Shown one piece after another: positions 43,825 through 53,335 of a DNA stretch of 64,000 nucleotides (its first letter is position 1; every line of letters begins with the position of its first letter). This DNA comes from Bizionia sp. (GTDB lineage: Bacteria > Bacteroidota > Bacteroidia > Flavobacteriales > Flavobacteriaceae): contig JAHDHI010000014.1 of the NCBI GenBank assembly GCA_020631395.1, positions 1 through 64,000 of the forward strand, in the 5' to 3' direction. The notes below the pieces were generated by a model. That model was not told the origin of the DNA. It saw only the letters and a program-made list of their open reading frames with translations, and did not search any database. Made by a program: the position numbers and the translations under genes.

Positions 43825-44958
43825 ATGAAAAAAGTATTATTTATAGATAGAGACGGCACAATAATAAAAGAAACTGCAGACGAGCAAATAGATTCTTTTG
43901 AGAAATTGACATTTTACCCAAAAGTGTTTCAATACTTGGGAAAGATAGCAAAGGAGTTGGATTACGAAATCGTGATGATAACCAATCAGGATGGTTTGGG
44001 GACCGATGTCTATCCAGAAAATACGTTTTGGCCAGTTCATGATTTTATCATAAGTACATTCAAAGCAGAAGGAATCGTCTTCAAGGAACAATTCATAGAT
44101 GTAACCTTCGCAAAAGACAATGCGCCAACGCGCAAACCAAATACAGGATTGCTAACTCAGTATTTCTCAGAAGCATACGATTTGGCAAATTCATTTGTAA
44201 TAGGAGATCGTTTAACGGACATAGAATTGGCCAAAAACCTTGGTTCAAAGGGAATTTACATCAATGATGAAACCCATCTGGGAACAAATGAGATTACAGT
44301 CAAGAGAAGTGAATTGGATGCATACATAGGTTTGGAAAGTAACGATTGGGAAGACATATATACCTTTTTGAAAGCAGAAGAGCGTACTGGTAAAATTACA
44401 CGAAATACCAACGAAACCAAGATAGACATAGCATTGAACCTTGATGGAACCGGGAATAGCAACATAGATACTGGGATTGCATTCTTCGACCACATGTTAG
44501 ATCAAATCTCCAGGCATGGCCAATTGGATTTAAACATCAAGGTAGAAGGTGATTTGGAAGTAGATGAACATCATACCATAGAAGATACGGCTATAGCCTT
44601 GGGAGAAGTCTTTGCTGAAACCTTGGGAAACAAGTTGGGGATAGAACGTTACGGATTCTGTTTGCCTATGGATGACTGCCTATCTCAAGTAGCCATAGAT
44701 TTTGGTGGACGCAATTGGCTTGTTTGGGAAGCGGAATTCAAACGCGAAATGATAGGCAAAATGCCAACGGAGATGTTTTTTCATTTCTTCAAATCCTTTA
44801 GTGACGGTGCAAAATGCAATTTGAACATAAAGGCAGAGGGCGTAAACGAACACCACAAGATCGAAGCCATTTTCAAAGCTTTTGCAAAAGCGATCAAAAT
44901 GGCAGTAAAGCGAGATGTTGAAAAAATGATTTTGCCTTCGACCAAAGGAGTCTTATAG
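43825..44958 (+). CDS. hisB: Bifunctional histidinol-phosphatase / imidazoleglycerol-phosphate dehydratase
   Basis: 377 residues, the fused HisN-HisB form. Residues 1-165 are a HAD phosphatase: [11 protein letters not shown] (D8 nucleophile, D10), MITNQDGL and [13 protein letters not shown]. Residues 180-377 are the dehydratase with manganese ligands in [40 protein letters not shown] and [16 protein letters not shown]. It supplies two non-consecutive steps of the pathway. Confidence 0.96.
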   Translation: MKKVLFIDRDGTIIKETADEQIDSFEKLTFYPKVFQYLGKIAKELDYEIVMITNQDGLGTDVYPENTFWPVHDFIISTFKAEGIVFKEQFIDVTFAKDNAPTRKPNTGLLTQYFSEAYDLANSFVIGDRLTDIELAKNLGSKGIYINDETHLGTNEITVKRSELDAYIGLESNDWEDIYTFLKAEERTGKITRNTNETKIDIALNLDGTGNSNIDTGIAFFDHMLDQISRHGQLDLNIKVEGDLEVDEHHTIEDTAIALGEVFAETLGNKLGIERYGFCLPMDDCLSQVAIDFGGRNWLVWEAEFKREMIGKMPTEMFFHFFKSFSDGAKCNLNIKAEGVNEHHKIEAIFKAFAKAIKMAVKRDVEKMILPSTKGVL

Positions 44959-44977
44959 AATTAAAAGCACGAGAGCA

Positions 44978-45559
44978 TTGAAACTAGTCATAATAGATTA
45001 CGGAGCAGGAAACATTAAAAGCATTCAGTTCGCATTTAAGCGCCTGGGGGTAGAAGCCATATTGTCAAACAACCCGGAAGAAATCAAGTCTGCAGACAAA
45101 GTCATTTTTCCAGGTGTGGGAGAAGCAAGTTCTGCGATGGAAAAATTAAAGGAAAGCGGATTGAATGAACTGATAACAGAACTTAAACAACCGGTTTTGG
45201 GGATTTGTCTTGGAATGCAATTGTTATGCAACCATACGGAAGAAGGAAATACAAAGGGACTGGGTGTCTTTGATGTAAACATAAAGCGCTTTTCCAATCA
45301 AGTCAAAGTTCCTCAAATGGGATGGAATACCATAAAAAATTTGAAATCCGAATTGTTTGCTGGCATAGGTAATGATGATTACATGTATTTGGTACACAGC
45401 TACTATGCCGAAAATAGCAAAGAAGCCATAGCTACCACTTGCTATGATGTAGACTATGCATCTGCATTGCAAAGGGATAATTTTTACGGTGTGCAATTTC
45501 ACCCAGAAAAGAGTAGTGTGGCAGGGGAGCGAATATTAAAGAATTTTTTGGCGCTTTAA
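44978..45559 (+). CDS. hisH: Imidazole glycerol phosphate synthase, glutaminase subunit
   Basis: 193 residues from a TTG start (MKLVIIDYGAGNIKS); no ATG is available. Class I glutamine amidotransferase passing ammonia to HisF. Nucleophile Cys in LGICLGMQLL, His/Glu in GVQFHPEKSSVAG, and the oxyanion-loop GVGEASSAM. Encoded near hisF, separated by hisA as in most his operons. Confidence 0.95.
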   Translation: MKLVIIDYGAGNIKSIQFAFKRLGVEAILSNNPEEIKSADKVIFPGVGEASSAMEKLKESGLNELITELKQPVLGICLGMQLLCNHTEEGNTKGLGVFDVNIKRFSNQVKVPQMGWNTIKNLKSELFAGIGNDDYMYLVHSYYAENSKEAIATTCYDVDYASALQRDNFYGVQFHPEKSSVAGERILKNFLAL

Positions 45560-45625
45560 GCTTAGAATGCATTTCGCACTGCATTGAAGAATTACCAAAG
45601 GCAGATAGAAATATAAAAAGCAAAC

Positions 45626-46393
45626 ATGAGAATAATACCAGCAATAGACATCATAGACGGCAATTGTGTGCGTTTGACAAAAGGAGATTACAATACCAAG
45701 AAGATATACAATGAAAACCCTTTGGAAATAGCAAAGCAATTCGAGGCTTCGGGCATAGAACATCTACATGTTGTGGATTTGGACGGAGCGAAAGCGAAAC
45801 ATATTGTAAACTACAGGATATTGGAACAGATTGCATCCAAAACAAGCTTGAAGATAGATTTTGGAGGCGGATTGAAATCTGATGAGGATTTGAGAATAGC
45901 ATTCAATTCTGGAGCCAATCAGATAACAGGGGGAAGCATAGCCGTAAAGAATCCCAATGTCTTTGAACAATGGATATCTAAATTTGGAGCAAGTAAAATC
46001 ATTTTGGGAGCGGATTTTTACCCAGATGCCATTGGAGGAAAAATAGCTACCAATGGTTGGCAAGAAGAAAGCAACTTGGAGTTGATGCCATTTATTGAAG
46101 GCTATTTGAAAAAGGGAATCCAATATGTGATTTGTACGGACATCTCCAAAGATGGTATGTTGGAAGGCCCATCGTTTGATACTTATCAAAAAATCATAAA
46201 TAAGGGACAAGTGACAACCGATAACGGAGGTGCCACGCGTTCAATCAAACTAATAGCCTCTGGAGGCATATCTACTTTTGATGAATTGCCAAAACTGGCA
46301 GAAATGGGCTGCGAAGGCGTTATCGTTGGTAAGGCCATCTATGAGAACAAAATAAGTCTGAAGCAATTGGAAACGTTCGTTTTGAACAATTAA
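45626..46393 (+). CDS. hisA: ProFAR isomerase
   Basis: 255 residues, (beta-alpha)8 barrel isomerising ProFAR to PRFAR. Catalytic Asp in [18 protein letters not shown] (D8) and the second in [15 protein letters not shown]; phosphate loops at [11 protein letters not shown] and [12 protein letters not shown]. Internally duplicated like HisF. A slightly long C-terminal end is normal for Bacteroidetes. Confidence 0.95.
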   Translation: MRIIPAIDIIDGNCVRLTKGDYNTKKIYNENPLEIAKQFEASGIEHLHVVDLDGAKAKHIVNYRILEQIASKTSLKIDFGGGLKSDEDLRIAFNSGANQITGGSIAVKNPNVFEQWISKFGASKIILGADFYPDAIGGKIATNGWQEESNLELMPFIEGYLKKGIQYVICTDISKDGMLEGPSFDTYQKIINKGQVTTDNGGATRSIKLIASGGISTFDELPKLAEMGCEGVIVGKAIYENKISLKQLETFVLNN

Positions 46394-46412
46394 CATCTAA
46401 AATAAATTTTAA

Positions 46413-47168
46413 ATGCTTACAAAGCGAATAATACCTTGTTTGGACATCAAAAACGGAAGAACCGTCAAAGGGGTTAATTTTGTGAACTTGATAGATGCTG
46501 GAGATCCAGTGGAATTGGCAAAGCAATATGCAGAAAGAGGTGCAGACGAATTGGTGTTTTTGGACATCTCAGCAACCTTGGAAGGTCGAAATACCACTTT
46601 GGAAATGGTTTTGAGTGTGGCTGAGCAAGTGAACATACCATTTACTGTAGGAGGAGGGATATCTTCCATAGAAGATGTGGATAGACTACTAAAGTCTGGG
46701 GCAGACAAAATATCCATCAATTCATCGGCAGTAAAGCGTCCGGATTTGATAAACGAATTGTCCAACAAATTTGGAAGTCAATGTGTAACTGTTGCGATTG
46801 ATGCAAAACAGATAGAAGGCGAATGGATAGTGCATTTGGCAGGAGGAAGCATTCCAACCCAATGGAATCTATTCGATTGGGCCAAGGAAGTGGAAAGAAG
46901 AGGAGCAGGAGAAATCTTGTTTACCTCCATGAACAATGATGGTACAAAGGCAGGCTTTGCCAACAAGGCATTGGCCAGATTGTCGGAAAGCGTGAATATT
47001 CCAATAATAGCCTCGGGAGGAGCAGGAACGATTCAACACTTCGTGGATGCTTTCGAAATGGGGAAAGCAGATGCAGCTTTGGCCGCAAGCGTATTTCACT
47101 TTGGTGAAATTCCCATTTTGGAATTGAAAAAAGAATTGAAACAAAACAACATAGCAGTACGCATATAA
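46413..47168 (+). CDS. hisF: Imidazole glycerol phosphate synthase, cyclase subunit
   Basis: 251 residues. Barrel enzyme forming imidazole glycerol phosphate and AICAR with His[20 protein letters not shown] (catalytic Asp11), [26 protein letters not shown] (second Asp, about 130), [16 protein letters not shown] and [11 protein letters not shown]. 19 bp after hisA. Confidence 0.96.
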   Translation: MLTKRIIPCLDIKNGRTVKGVNFVNLIDAGDPVELAKQYAERGADELVFLDISATLEGRNTTLEMVLSVAEQVNIPFTVGGGISSIEDVDRLLKSGADKISINSSAVKRPDLINELSNKFGSQCVTVAIDAKQIEGEWIVHLAGGSIPTQWNLFDWAKEVERRGAGEILFTSMNNDGTKAGFANKALARLSESVNIPIIASGGAGTIQHFVDAFEMGKADAALAASVFHFGEIPILELKKELKQNNIAVRI

Positions 47169-47279
47169 CAATAGCGTTAATTTTCGAATTGTGTGGGAAT
47201 GAAAGAGAAAGAACAAGCTACAACATGTCGTTTTGCTTTGTAATGCCACTTGACTAGAAAAAACTAACAAACAATCAAC

Positions 47280-47882
47280 ATGACAATAGATTTCGATAAA
47301 AGCAACGACGGATTGATTCCAGCAATCATTCAAGATAACAATACAAAAAACGTTTTGATGCTGGGGTATATGAATGCCGAAGCATTGGAAAAGACCAAGA
47401 GGACTAAACTGGTCACATTCTTTAGTCGTAGCAAGCAGCGCCTATGGACAAAAGGTGAAGAAAGTGGCAATGTCTTGAATTTGGTAGACATCAAATTGGA
47501 TTGCGACAATGATACCTTGTTGATTCAAGTGGATCCCAAAGGACCAACTTGTCATAAAGGAACGGATACATGTTGGAATACTTCAAATGTCGAAACATAT
47601 GGATTTATCTCCAAGTTGGAGGAAACTATCGAGGATAGACGTACAAATGCAACAGCCGAAAAATCCTATGTTGCTTCCTTGTTTGAGAAAGGTATCAATA
47701 AAATCGCTCAGAAGGTTGGTGAAGAAGCCGTGGAAGTTGTAATCGAGGCCAAAGATGACGATGACGACTTGTTTTTGAATGAAAGTGCAGATTTGCTATT
47801 TCATTACTTGATGCTATTGCAAGCAAAAGGTTTCAAGTTGGAAGATGTCATGGGGGTATTGAAAGAAAGAGAAAAGAAGTAA
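47280..47882 (+). CDS. hisIE: Bifunctional PRA-cyclohydrolase / PRA-pyrophosphohydrolase
   Basis: 200 residues, HisI-HisE fusion. N-terminal cyclohydrolase with MLGYMNAEAL, FFSRSKQRLWTKGEESGN, zinc/magnesium ligands in DIKLDCDNDTLL and the Cys pair in PTCHKGTDTCW. C-terminal pyrophosphohydrolase (about 115-200) with KVGEEAVEVVIEAKDDD and DLLFHYLMLLQ. Performs steps 2 and 3 of the pathway. Last biosynthetic gene of the operon. Confidence 0.96.
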   Translation: MTIDFDKSNDGLIPAIIQDNNTKNVLMLGYMNAEALEKTKRTKLVTFFSRSKQRLWTKGEESGNVLNLVDIKLDCDNDTLLIQVDPKGPTCHKGTDTCWNTSNVETYGFISKLEETIEDRRTNATAEKSYVASLFEKGINKIAQKVGEEAVEVVIEAKDDDDDLFLNESADLLFHYLMLLQAKGFKLEDVMGVLKEREKK

Positions 47883-47912
47883 CTTTGTTATTCAACTCAA
47901 AATTTTCAAGCC

Positions 47913-48443
47913 ATGCAATTCGATAAATACAAAATAAGCCTATTGGAAGCTAACCAAAGTGAAGCTTTCTTCAATTTGATAGATGACAATCGATCGCGTC
48001 TCGAAGATTTTTTTGCTGGAACTGTATCTAAGACGAGGACATTGGAAGATACCATTGCCTATTGTAAGGAAATAGCACAGCGAATCCTTGACAAGAGTTA
48101 TTTTCCATTTATGATCATCGATGTCGAAACCAATGACTTCGTTGGATTGATAGACGTGAAAAACATAGATTGGAATGTGCCCAAGGCAGAATTGGGATCT
48201 TTCATAGGAACAAGTTACGAAGGCAAAGGCATTGCTACGGAAGCCACTTCCTTGATTGTAGACCACCTGATTAAAACCTATCATTTCAAAAAACTACTAT
48301 GTCGAGCCAATAGTAGGAACATCGGAAGCATCAATGTGATTTTGAAAAACGGCTTCGAATTGGAAGGTACCATAAGAAATGACTATAGAACCACAAAAGG
48401 AGAAATAGTAGACTTGAATTACTATGGACGTATTTTCGATTGA
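47913..48443 (+). CDS. GNAT N-acetyltransferase (RimJ/RimL-like)
   Basis: 176 residues. The GNAT fold with acetyl-CoA loop region ELGSFIGTSYEGKGIATEAT and the typical C-terminal NIGSINVILKNGFELEGTIRNDY, as in ribosomal-protein or small-molecule acetyltransferases of the RimJ/RimL group. Follows hisIE by 30 bp and is probably on the his transcript, though its substrate need not be related to histidine. Confidence 0.85.
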   Translation: MQFDKYKISLLEANQSEAFFNLIDDNRSRLEDFFAGTVSKTRTLEDTIAYCKEIAQRILDKSYFPFMIIDVETNDFVGLIDVKNIDWNVPKAELGSFIGTSYEGKGIATEATSLIVDHLIKTYHFKKLLCRANSRNIGSINVILKNGFELEGTIRNDYRTTKGEIVDLNYYGRIFD

Positions 48444-48569
48444 AAAACCTCATTGTCAAATCGATTTGTAAAACCTGAATGCAAAGTCGGTTTATGCCAT
48501 AATTGGAGCATATGTTCATCTTTTCGTCATAACTCCCTAAAAGAATAAGATTAGAGATTTGGAATGAAC

Positions 48570-48622
48570 CCAAAATCTTATGTTTTTTGAATCAAACAGT
48601 CATTCAAAGCATAAGATTTTGG
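48570..48622. repeat. 13-bp perfect inverted repeat after the his operon
   Basis: CCAAAATCTTATG (48570-48582) and CATAAGATTTTGG (48610-48622), extendable to about 17 pairs with one G-T pair; the spacer can fold as TTTGAAT/ATTCAAA. No T-run follows. It may be a weak terminator of the his-GNAT transcript or an operator-like element of the next gene. Confidence 0.45.
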
Positions 48623-48707
48623 TAACATATACGTATCCATTAGTTTATACCCAAACGCTTTATTTATACTTCATATCAAACTAATTAACCATTAAAAAAA
48701 CAACCTT

Positions 48708-51602
48708 ATGAAAAGTAAAGCAAAACATCTTATTTTCTTTTTGTTTGCCTTTGTCATCTTGGCAAATGCAAATACGAACAAATATAGATTGACACTAAGG
48801 GACAACCCAGCGACATCCATTGTCGTAGGTTGGAATCAAATTTCAGGAAACAACGCAGTGGTCTATTATGGAACCACGGATTTTGGCACCAATTGGAGTG
48901 CTTATCCCAATGGAAAAACCGTAGATCGTTCGGTGAGTTACAGGGGAATGAACAACAGATTTGCATATTTGACGGGATTACAGCCAAACACCAACTACTA
49001 TTTTGTAATTCGTGACAATGAAGGGACAAGTTCCCGATTTTGGTTTAAAACCTGTTCCAACAATCCAGCAGATAAGTTGTCTTTCATAGCAGGGGGAGAT
49101 TCCAGAAACAATAGGACGCCTAGAATTAATGCCAACAAGTTGGTTGCGAAATTGAAACCGGATGCAGTGTTGTTTGGTGGCGACATGACCAACAGCGATA
49201 GCAATTCTCAATGGAGTACTTGGTTTGACGATTGGCAATACACCATAGCAAGTGATGGGAGGATGTTTCCAATAGTGGCGACGAGAGGCAACCATGAAAG
49301 TTCTAACAATTCCATTTACAACTTGTTCGACGTTCCTTCATCCAATGTGTATTATGCCATTACATTTGGTGGGTCATTGATTAGATCCTATACCTTGAAT
49401 ACGGAGATGTCCATATCAGGAAACCAAACTACTTGGTTGAATTCGGATTTACAGTCCAACAACAATACGACATGGAAAATGGCGCAATACCACAAACCAA
49501 TGCGACCTCACGTAAGTTCTAAGTCGGAAGGCAATCAGCAATATGGCAGTTGGGCACAATCGTTTTTCGATTACGACGTAAAGTTGGTAGTGGAGTGCGA
49601 TGCCCATACGGTAAAGACGACCTGGCCGGTGAGACCATCCACATCTGGAGGTAGCGACGAAGGTTTCATAAGAGACGATGCAAATGGTACCGTCTACGCA
49701 GGGGAAGGTTGCTGGGGCGCACCATTGCGTTCCAACAACGACAACAAGGCTTGGACAAGGAACAGTGGGATGTTCAACCAATTCAAATGGATTTTTGTGG
49801 ATCAATCAAAAATCGAAGTCAGAACCATCAAAGTGGACAATGCCGATCAAGTTGGGGAGGTAGGAAACAACAACCGTTTTGCGATACCTGCCAATTTGGA
49901 TGTGTGGAATCCAAGCAATGGTTCCGTGGTAACCATAACAGGAAATTTGGACGCTCCTACGTGCAACGTTACAAGTCCAGCAAACGGACAATGGTACAAT
50001 GCCCCACAAGGCATAACCATTGGAGCAAATGCTGCAGATGCAGATGGGAATGTGGTCAATGTGGAGTTTTTTGTAAATGAGACTTCCATCGGTACGGATG
50101 CAACGAGCCCTTACACCAAGAACTATTCCATCCCTACAGATGGAGCATATGCCATAACAGCCATTGCAACGGACAATGATGGACTGACCACGACAAGTAC
50201 AACGGTGAACATTACCGTAGGTGTCGTTGCCCAAACCTTCGAAAAGCGAATTGCAAATGGAATGGATGATGTCGAGCAAAACGGAACGAATGGTAGCATC
50301 TATACGAACAGCTCGGATATGGAATTGGTCAACGATGGCTCAAAGGGAAATCAAATCGTGGGGCTTCGTTTTACGGGAATAACGGTACCACAAGGCGCTA
50401 CAATTACCAAGGCATATATTCAGTTTACAGTAGATGAAACATCCTCAGGTACTACAAACCTTAACATAAAAGGGCAAGATATCAATGATGCGCCAGCATT
50501 TGCCAGTGCAACGAACAATGTATCGAACAGAACGACCACCATTGCATCGGTATCTTGGAATCCATCGCCTTGGAACAGCGTAGGAGCATCAGGTACAAAC
50601 GAAAGGACTCCAGACATCAAATCAATCGTTCAAGAAATAGTGGATAGATCGGGATGGAACTCCGGAAACGACATGGCCATGATAATTACAGGAACAGGGG
50701 AACGAACAGCAGAAGCTTATGAAGGTGTATCTGGAAGTGCAGCATTGCTTCATTTGGAATATACTGTGGGAGGAACGCCTTCAAATGGATGTGACAGCGT
50801 ACTAATCGATACCAACGATTTTGAAAGCAACTATGGCGTCTGGAATGACAGTGGGTCGGATTGTACGAGGACAGCCAATGCTTCCTATGCGAAAAGCGGC
50901 ACCTATAGCGTAAGGTTGAGAGATGACACCTCTAGTTCCAGAATGTACACGGATACCATGGATTTGTCAGATTTCGATGATGTCACAATAAGCTTTTCAT
51001 ACATGTGCAATAGCATGGACATGGACAATGGCAATGAAGGTTTTTTGTTGCAACTTTCTGAAAATGGAGGGATCTCCTATGCGATGGTAGAAGAATGGAA
51101 TAGGGATGATGAATTTGCAAACAATGTACGCTATGACGATTCCGTAACCATTCAAGGGCCATTTACGGACTCAACCCGTTTTCGTTTCGTATGCGATGCT
51201 TCATCAAATGGAGATCAAGTATATATTGACGATGTCGTGATTTCCGGTTGTTCCGATGTAGCACCAAAGAGCATGTCAACGATCAAGAGTGTCGATTTCA
51301 TCACAGCAAAGTTTTCAAATGATGGGCTGCCAGACAATCAAGAAGCAGAAGACGATTTCTTTGAAGATATGATGGTGTACCCAAATCCATTCAAAACCAA
51401 TTTCAACATAGAGTTTATAGAACCCGTGGGTTGGGGAAAGATAGAACTGTACAACTTGCAAGGAGAATTGGTACACGAAAAGGTCTTTCGAAGATCCGAT
51501 GAACCCATCGAGGTGGAGCCAAATGGATTGACGATGGGGGTGTATTACCTCAAAGTAAAAGTTGGCAATGCATCAATACTCAAAAAAGTGTTGAAGAAAT
51601 AA
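48708..51602 (+). CDS. Purple-acid-phosphatase-like metallophosphoesterase exported by T9SS
   Basis: 964 residues. Signal peptide (1-21), a fibronectin-like N-terminal domain (about 22-115), and a calcineurin-like phosphoesterase (about 122-400): IAGGDSRNN (D131), LFGGDMTNS (D159), TRGNHESS (N195-H196-E197), YHKPMRPH, and VVECDAHTVK, where the usual GHxH is degenerate. Then an Ig-like domain (about 424-505), two further beta-sandwich modules (about 510-690 and 695-850), and a type A T9SS sorting domain (about 888-964; MMVYPNPFKTNFNIEF). A large secreted, possibly multi-substrate phosphatase. Followed by a strong terminator. Confidence 0.87.
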   Translation: MKSKAKHLIFFLFAFVILANANTNKYRLTLRDNPATSIVVGWNQISGNNAVVYYGTTDFGTNWSAYPNGKTVDRSVSYRGMNNRFAYLTGLQPNTNYYFVIRDNEGTSSRFWFKTCSNNPADKLSFIAGGDSRNNRTPRINANKLVAKLKPDAVLFGGDMTNSDSNSQWSTWFDDWQYTIASDGRMFPIVATRGNHESSNNSIYNLFDVPSSNVYYAITFGGSLIRSYTLNTEMSISGNQTTWLNSDLQSNNNTTWKMAQYHKPMRPHVSSKSEGNQQYGSWAQSFFDYDVKLVVECDAHTVKTTWPVRPSTSGGSDEGFIRDDANGTVYAGEGCWGAPLRSNNDNKAWTRNSGMFNQFKWIFVDQSKIEVRTIKVDNADQVGEVGNNNRFAIPANLDVWNPSNGSVVTITGNLDAPTCNVTSPANGQWYNAPQGITIGANAADADGNVVNVEFFVNETSIGTDATSPYTKNYSIPTDGAYAITAIATDNDGLTTTSTTVNITVGVVAQTFEKRIANGMDDVEQNGTNGSIYTNSSDMELVNDGSKGNQIVGLRFTGITVPQGATITKAYIQFTVDETSSGTTNLNIKGQDINDAPAFASATNNVSNRTTTIASVSWNPSPWNSVGASGTNERTPDIKSIVQEIVDRSGWNSGNDMAMIITGTGERTAEAYEGVSGSAALLHLEYTVGGTPSNGCDSVLIDTNDFESNYGVWNDSGSDCTRTANASYAKSGTYSVRLRDDTSSSRMYTDTMDLSDFDDVTISFSYMCNSMDMDNGNEGFLLQLSENGGISYAMVEEWNRDDEFANNVRYDDSVTIQGPFTDSTRFRFVCDASSNGDQVYIDDVVISGCSDVAPKSMSTIKSVDFITAKFSNDGLPDNQEAEDDFFEDMMVYPNPFKTNFNIEFIEPVGWGKIELYNLQGELVHEKVFRRSDEPIEVEPNGLTMGVYYLKVKVGNASILKKVLKK

Positions 51603-51623
51603 CAAGTGCACAATTCAAATGAT

Positions 51624-51658
51624 GATGCCCACTGGACTTCCCAGTGGGCATCTTTGTT
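51624..51658 (+). terminator. Rho-independent terminator after the metallophosphoesterase
   Basis: GATGCCCACTGG (51624-51635) pairs perfectly with CCAGTGGGCATC (51641-51652) around ACTTC, followed by T-rich sequence. Confidence 0.88.
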
Positions 51659-51859
51659 TCTCAACCATTGTGAATATAATGGATCGATCAATGTCGAGTC
51701 GTTGACATGTTCGTTGCAATTAAGGAACATGTACAAAAACGTGAATTTACCATTGCTTAACTTCTACGATCATTAAGTGACGATGAATTAAAATAGGGCT
51801 AAGAGTAACATAATGCTCATGGTGTTAATTTGTGGTATTCAAAAAACAACTAAAAGACA

Positions 51860-53308
51860 ATGAAAAATTATTTGAAATTCAGTATTATTAGTTTGGTTTT
51901 GGCATCTTCAATAGGATGTAAGGACGATGACAATGATATCTTCCAAGAATTATCGAACCCCGTTGATTTAAAGGCTCATTCCGTTACTCCAAATTTCTTG
52001 AAAGCTACTTCAGAGTTTTCAGAGGTAAACATCTATCCGCTATTATCTTCTGAAGATGTGTTGACAGAATCTCCAGCATTCGTATATGGCTCCATGGCTG
52101 ATGGAGCTGGGTTAATTAAAAACAAGGACAACACCTATACATTGATCAACAACATAGAAGCAGATTATGCAATAGCAAGGATAACCTTGGATGAAACATT
52201 TAAACCTATAAATGGAGAGCACATCTTGAATGCTTCGGCAACAGCCAATACTGCACAATGTTCTGGATCTTTGATTACGCCCGAAGAACATGGCTTCGGG
52301 CCGTTGTATCTGTCTGGAGGAGAGTGGGGAGGTGCCTCGAAGGGAGTGTTTGTCACAAACCCATTAAAAGATGCCAATGTAGCTTCCTTTGCACAGATGT
52401 TGCCGGCAATGGGACAATGGTCTACTGAAAATGCAGTAGCCATTGGGCAAAACGCATTTCCTGGGAAAACAGTTGTGTTCATAGGTGACGATCATTCCAA
52501 CAACGAAGTACCTTCTGGACAATTGGGAATGTACGTAGGAAACAAAGGAGATTTGTATGGGGGGCAATTGTTTGCTTTGAGAGTCATTGACGACTCCATC
52601 GATTTTGAAGTAGACATGGAAGAAGGCGAATCCTATCCAATAGATTTCGTAGCATTGCAAGAAACACAAATGGATTTGTTGGATACGGAAGCAAAGACGA
52701 AAGGGGCAATGGGCTTTTCAAGATTGGAGGATATCGATTGGAGAAGAGGATCGGCAGCAAACAATAGAGAAATATACTTTAATGTCACAGGAAGAAAAAA
52801 ACCAGGGCTGGAAGGAAAAGGAACTACCTATGGCAGAGTTTACAAGTTGACTTTAAATGAAAACGACCCAACTGGGGCAGGAACGATTACTTGTGTACTT
52901 GATGGAGACAAGGCAAATGGTCTTGCAAAGTCCTTCCATAGCCCAGACAATATCGTTGTCACAGAAAACTTTGCATACATACAAGAAGATCCTAACGGTT
53001 ATTTTGATGCAGCTGATAAAATGCACTATGCAAGATTATACCAATACAATCTGAATACAGGTGAATTGAAAACAGTATTGGAATGTGACCAAGATGCAGC
53101 CCAAGCTCAGGGGTACGGAACAACGAACAGCATTTGGGAAATTACAGGAATGATAGATGTTTCGGATGTGGTAGGAGTCGATGAGACGTTCTTGGTCATC
53201 ACGCAAAACCATGGATGGGAAGGTGGCTTCACGGATCCTGAAGCCAATGCTTCCCCTTCTACAGGTCAAGGAAGCATATTGTACATCATAAATGGTTTGG
53301 AGCGATAA
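51860..53308 (+). CDS. PhoX-like (DUF839) lipoprotein
   Basis: 482 residues. Lipoprotein signal with Cys20 (SSIGC). The DUF839/PhoX-like features are FVYGSMADGAGLI, GFSRLEDIDWRRGSA, SPDNIVVTENFAYIQED and ITQNHGWEGGF. PhoX enzymes are calcium/iron-dependent alkaline phosphatases; here the Tat signal of classic PhoX is absent and a Sec lipoprotein signal replaces it, as in Bacteroidetes members. Metal-ligand completeness cannot be judged by eye. The next gene, a di-heme peroxidase, starts at or 27 bp after the stop, so the two form a tight pair. Confidence 0.78.
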   Translation: MKNYLKFSIISLVLASSIGCKDDDNDIFQELSNPVDLKAHSVTPNFLKATSEFSEVNIYPLLSSEDVLTESPAFVYGSMADGAGLIKNKDNTYTLINNIEADYAIARITLDETFKPINGEHILNASATANTAQCSGSLITPEEHGFGPLYLSGGEWGGASKGVFVTNPLKDANVASFAQMLPAMGQWSTENAVAIGQNAFPGKTVVFIGDDHSNNEVPSGQLGMYVGNKGDLYGGQLFALRVIDDSIDFEVDMEEGESYPIDFVALQETQMDLLDTEAKTKGAMGFSRLEDIDWRRGSAANNREIYFNVTGRKKPGLEGKGTTYGRVYKLTLNENDPTGAGTITCVLDGDKANGLAKSFHSPDNIVVTENFAYIQEDPNGYFDAADKMHYARLYQYNLNTGELKTVLECDQDAAQAQGYGTTNSIWEITGMIDVSDVVGVDETFLVITQNHGWEGGFTDPEANASPSTGQGSILYIINGLER

Positions 53309-53335
53309 ATGATATTTCATAAAGTCAAATTAACC

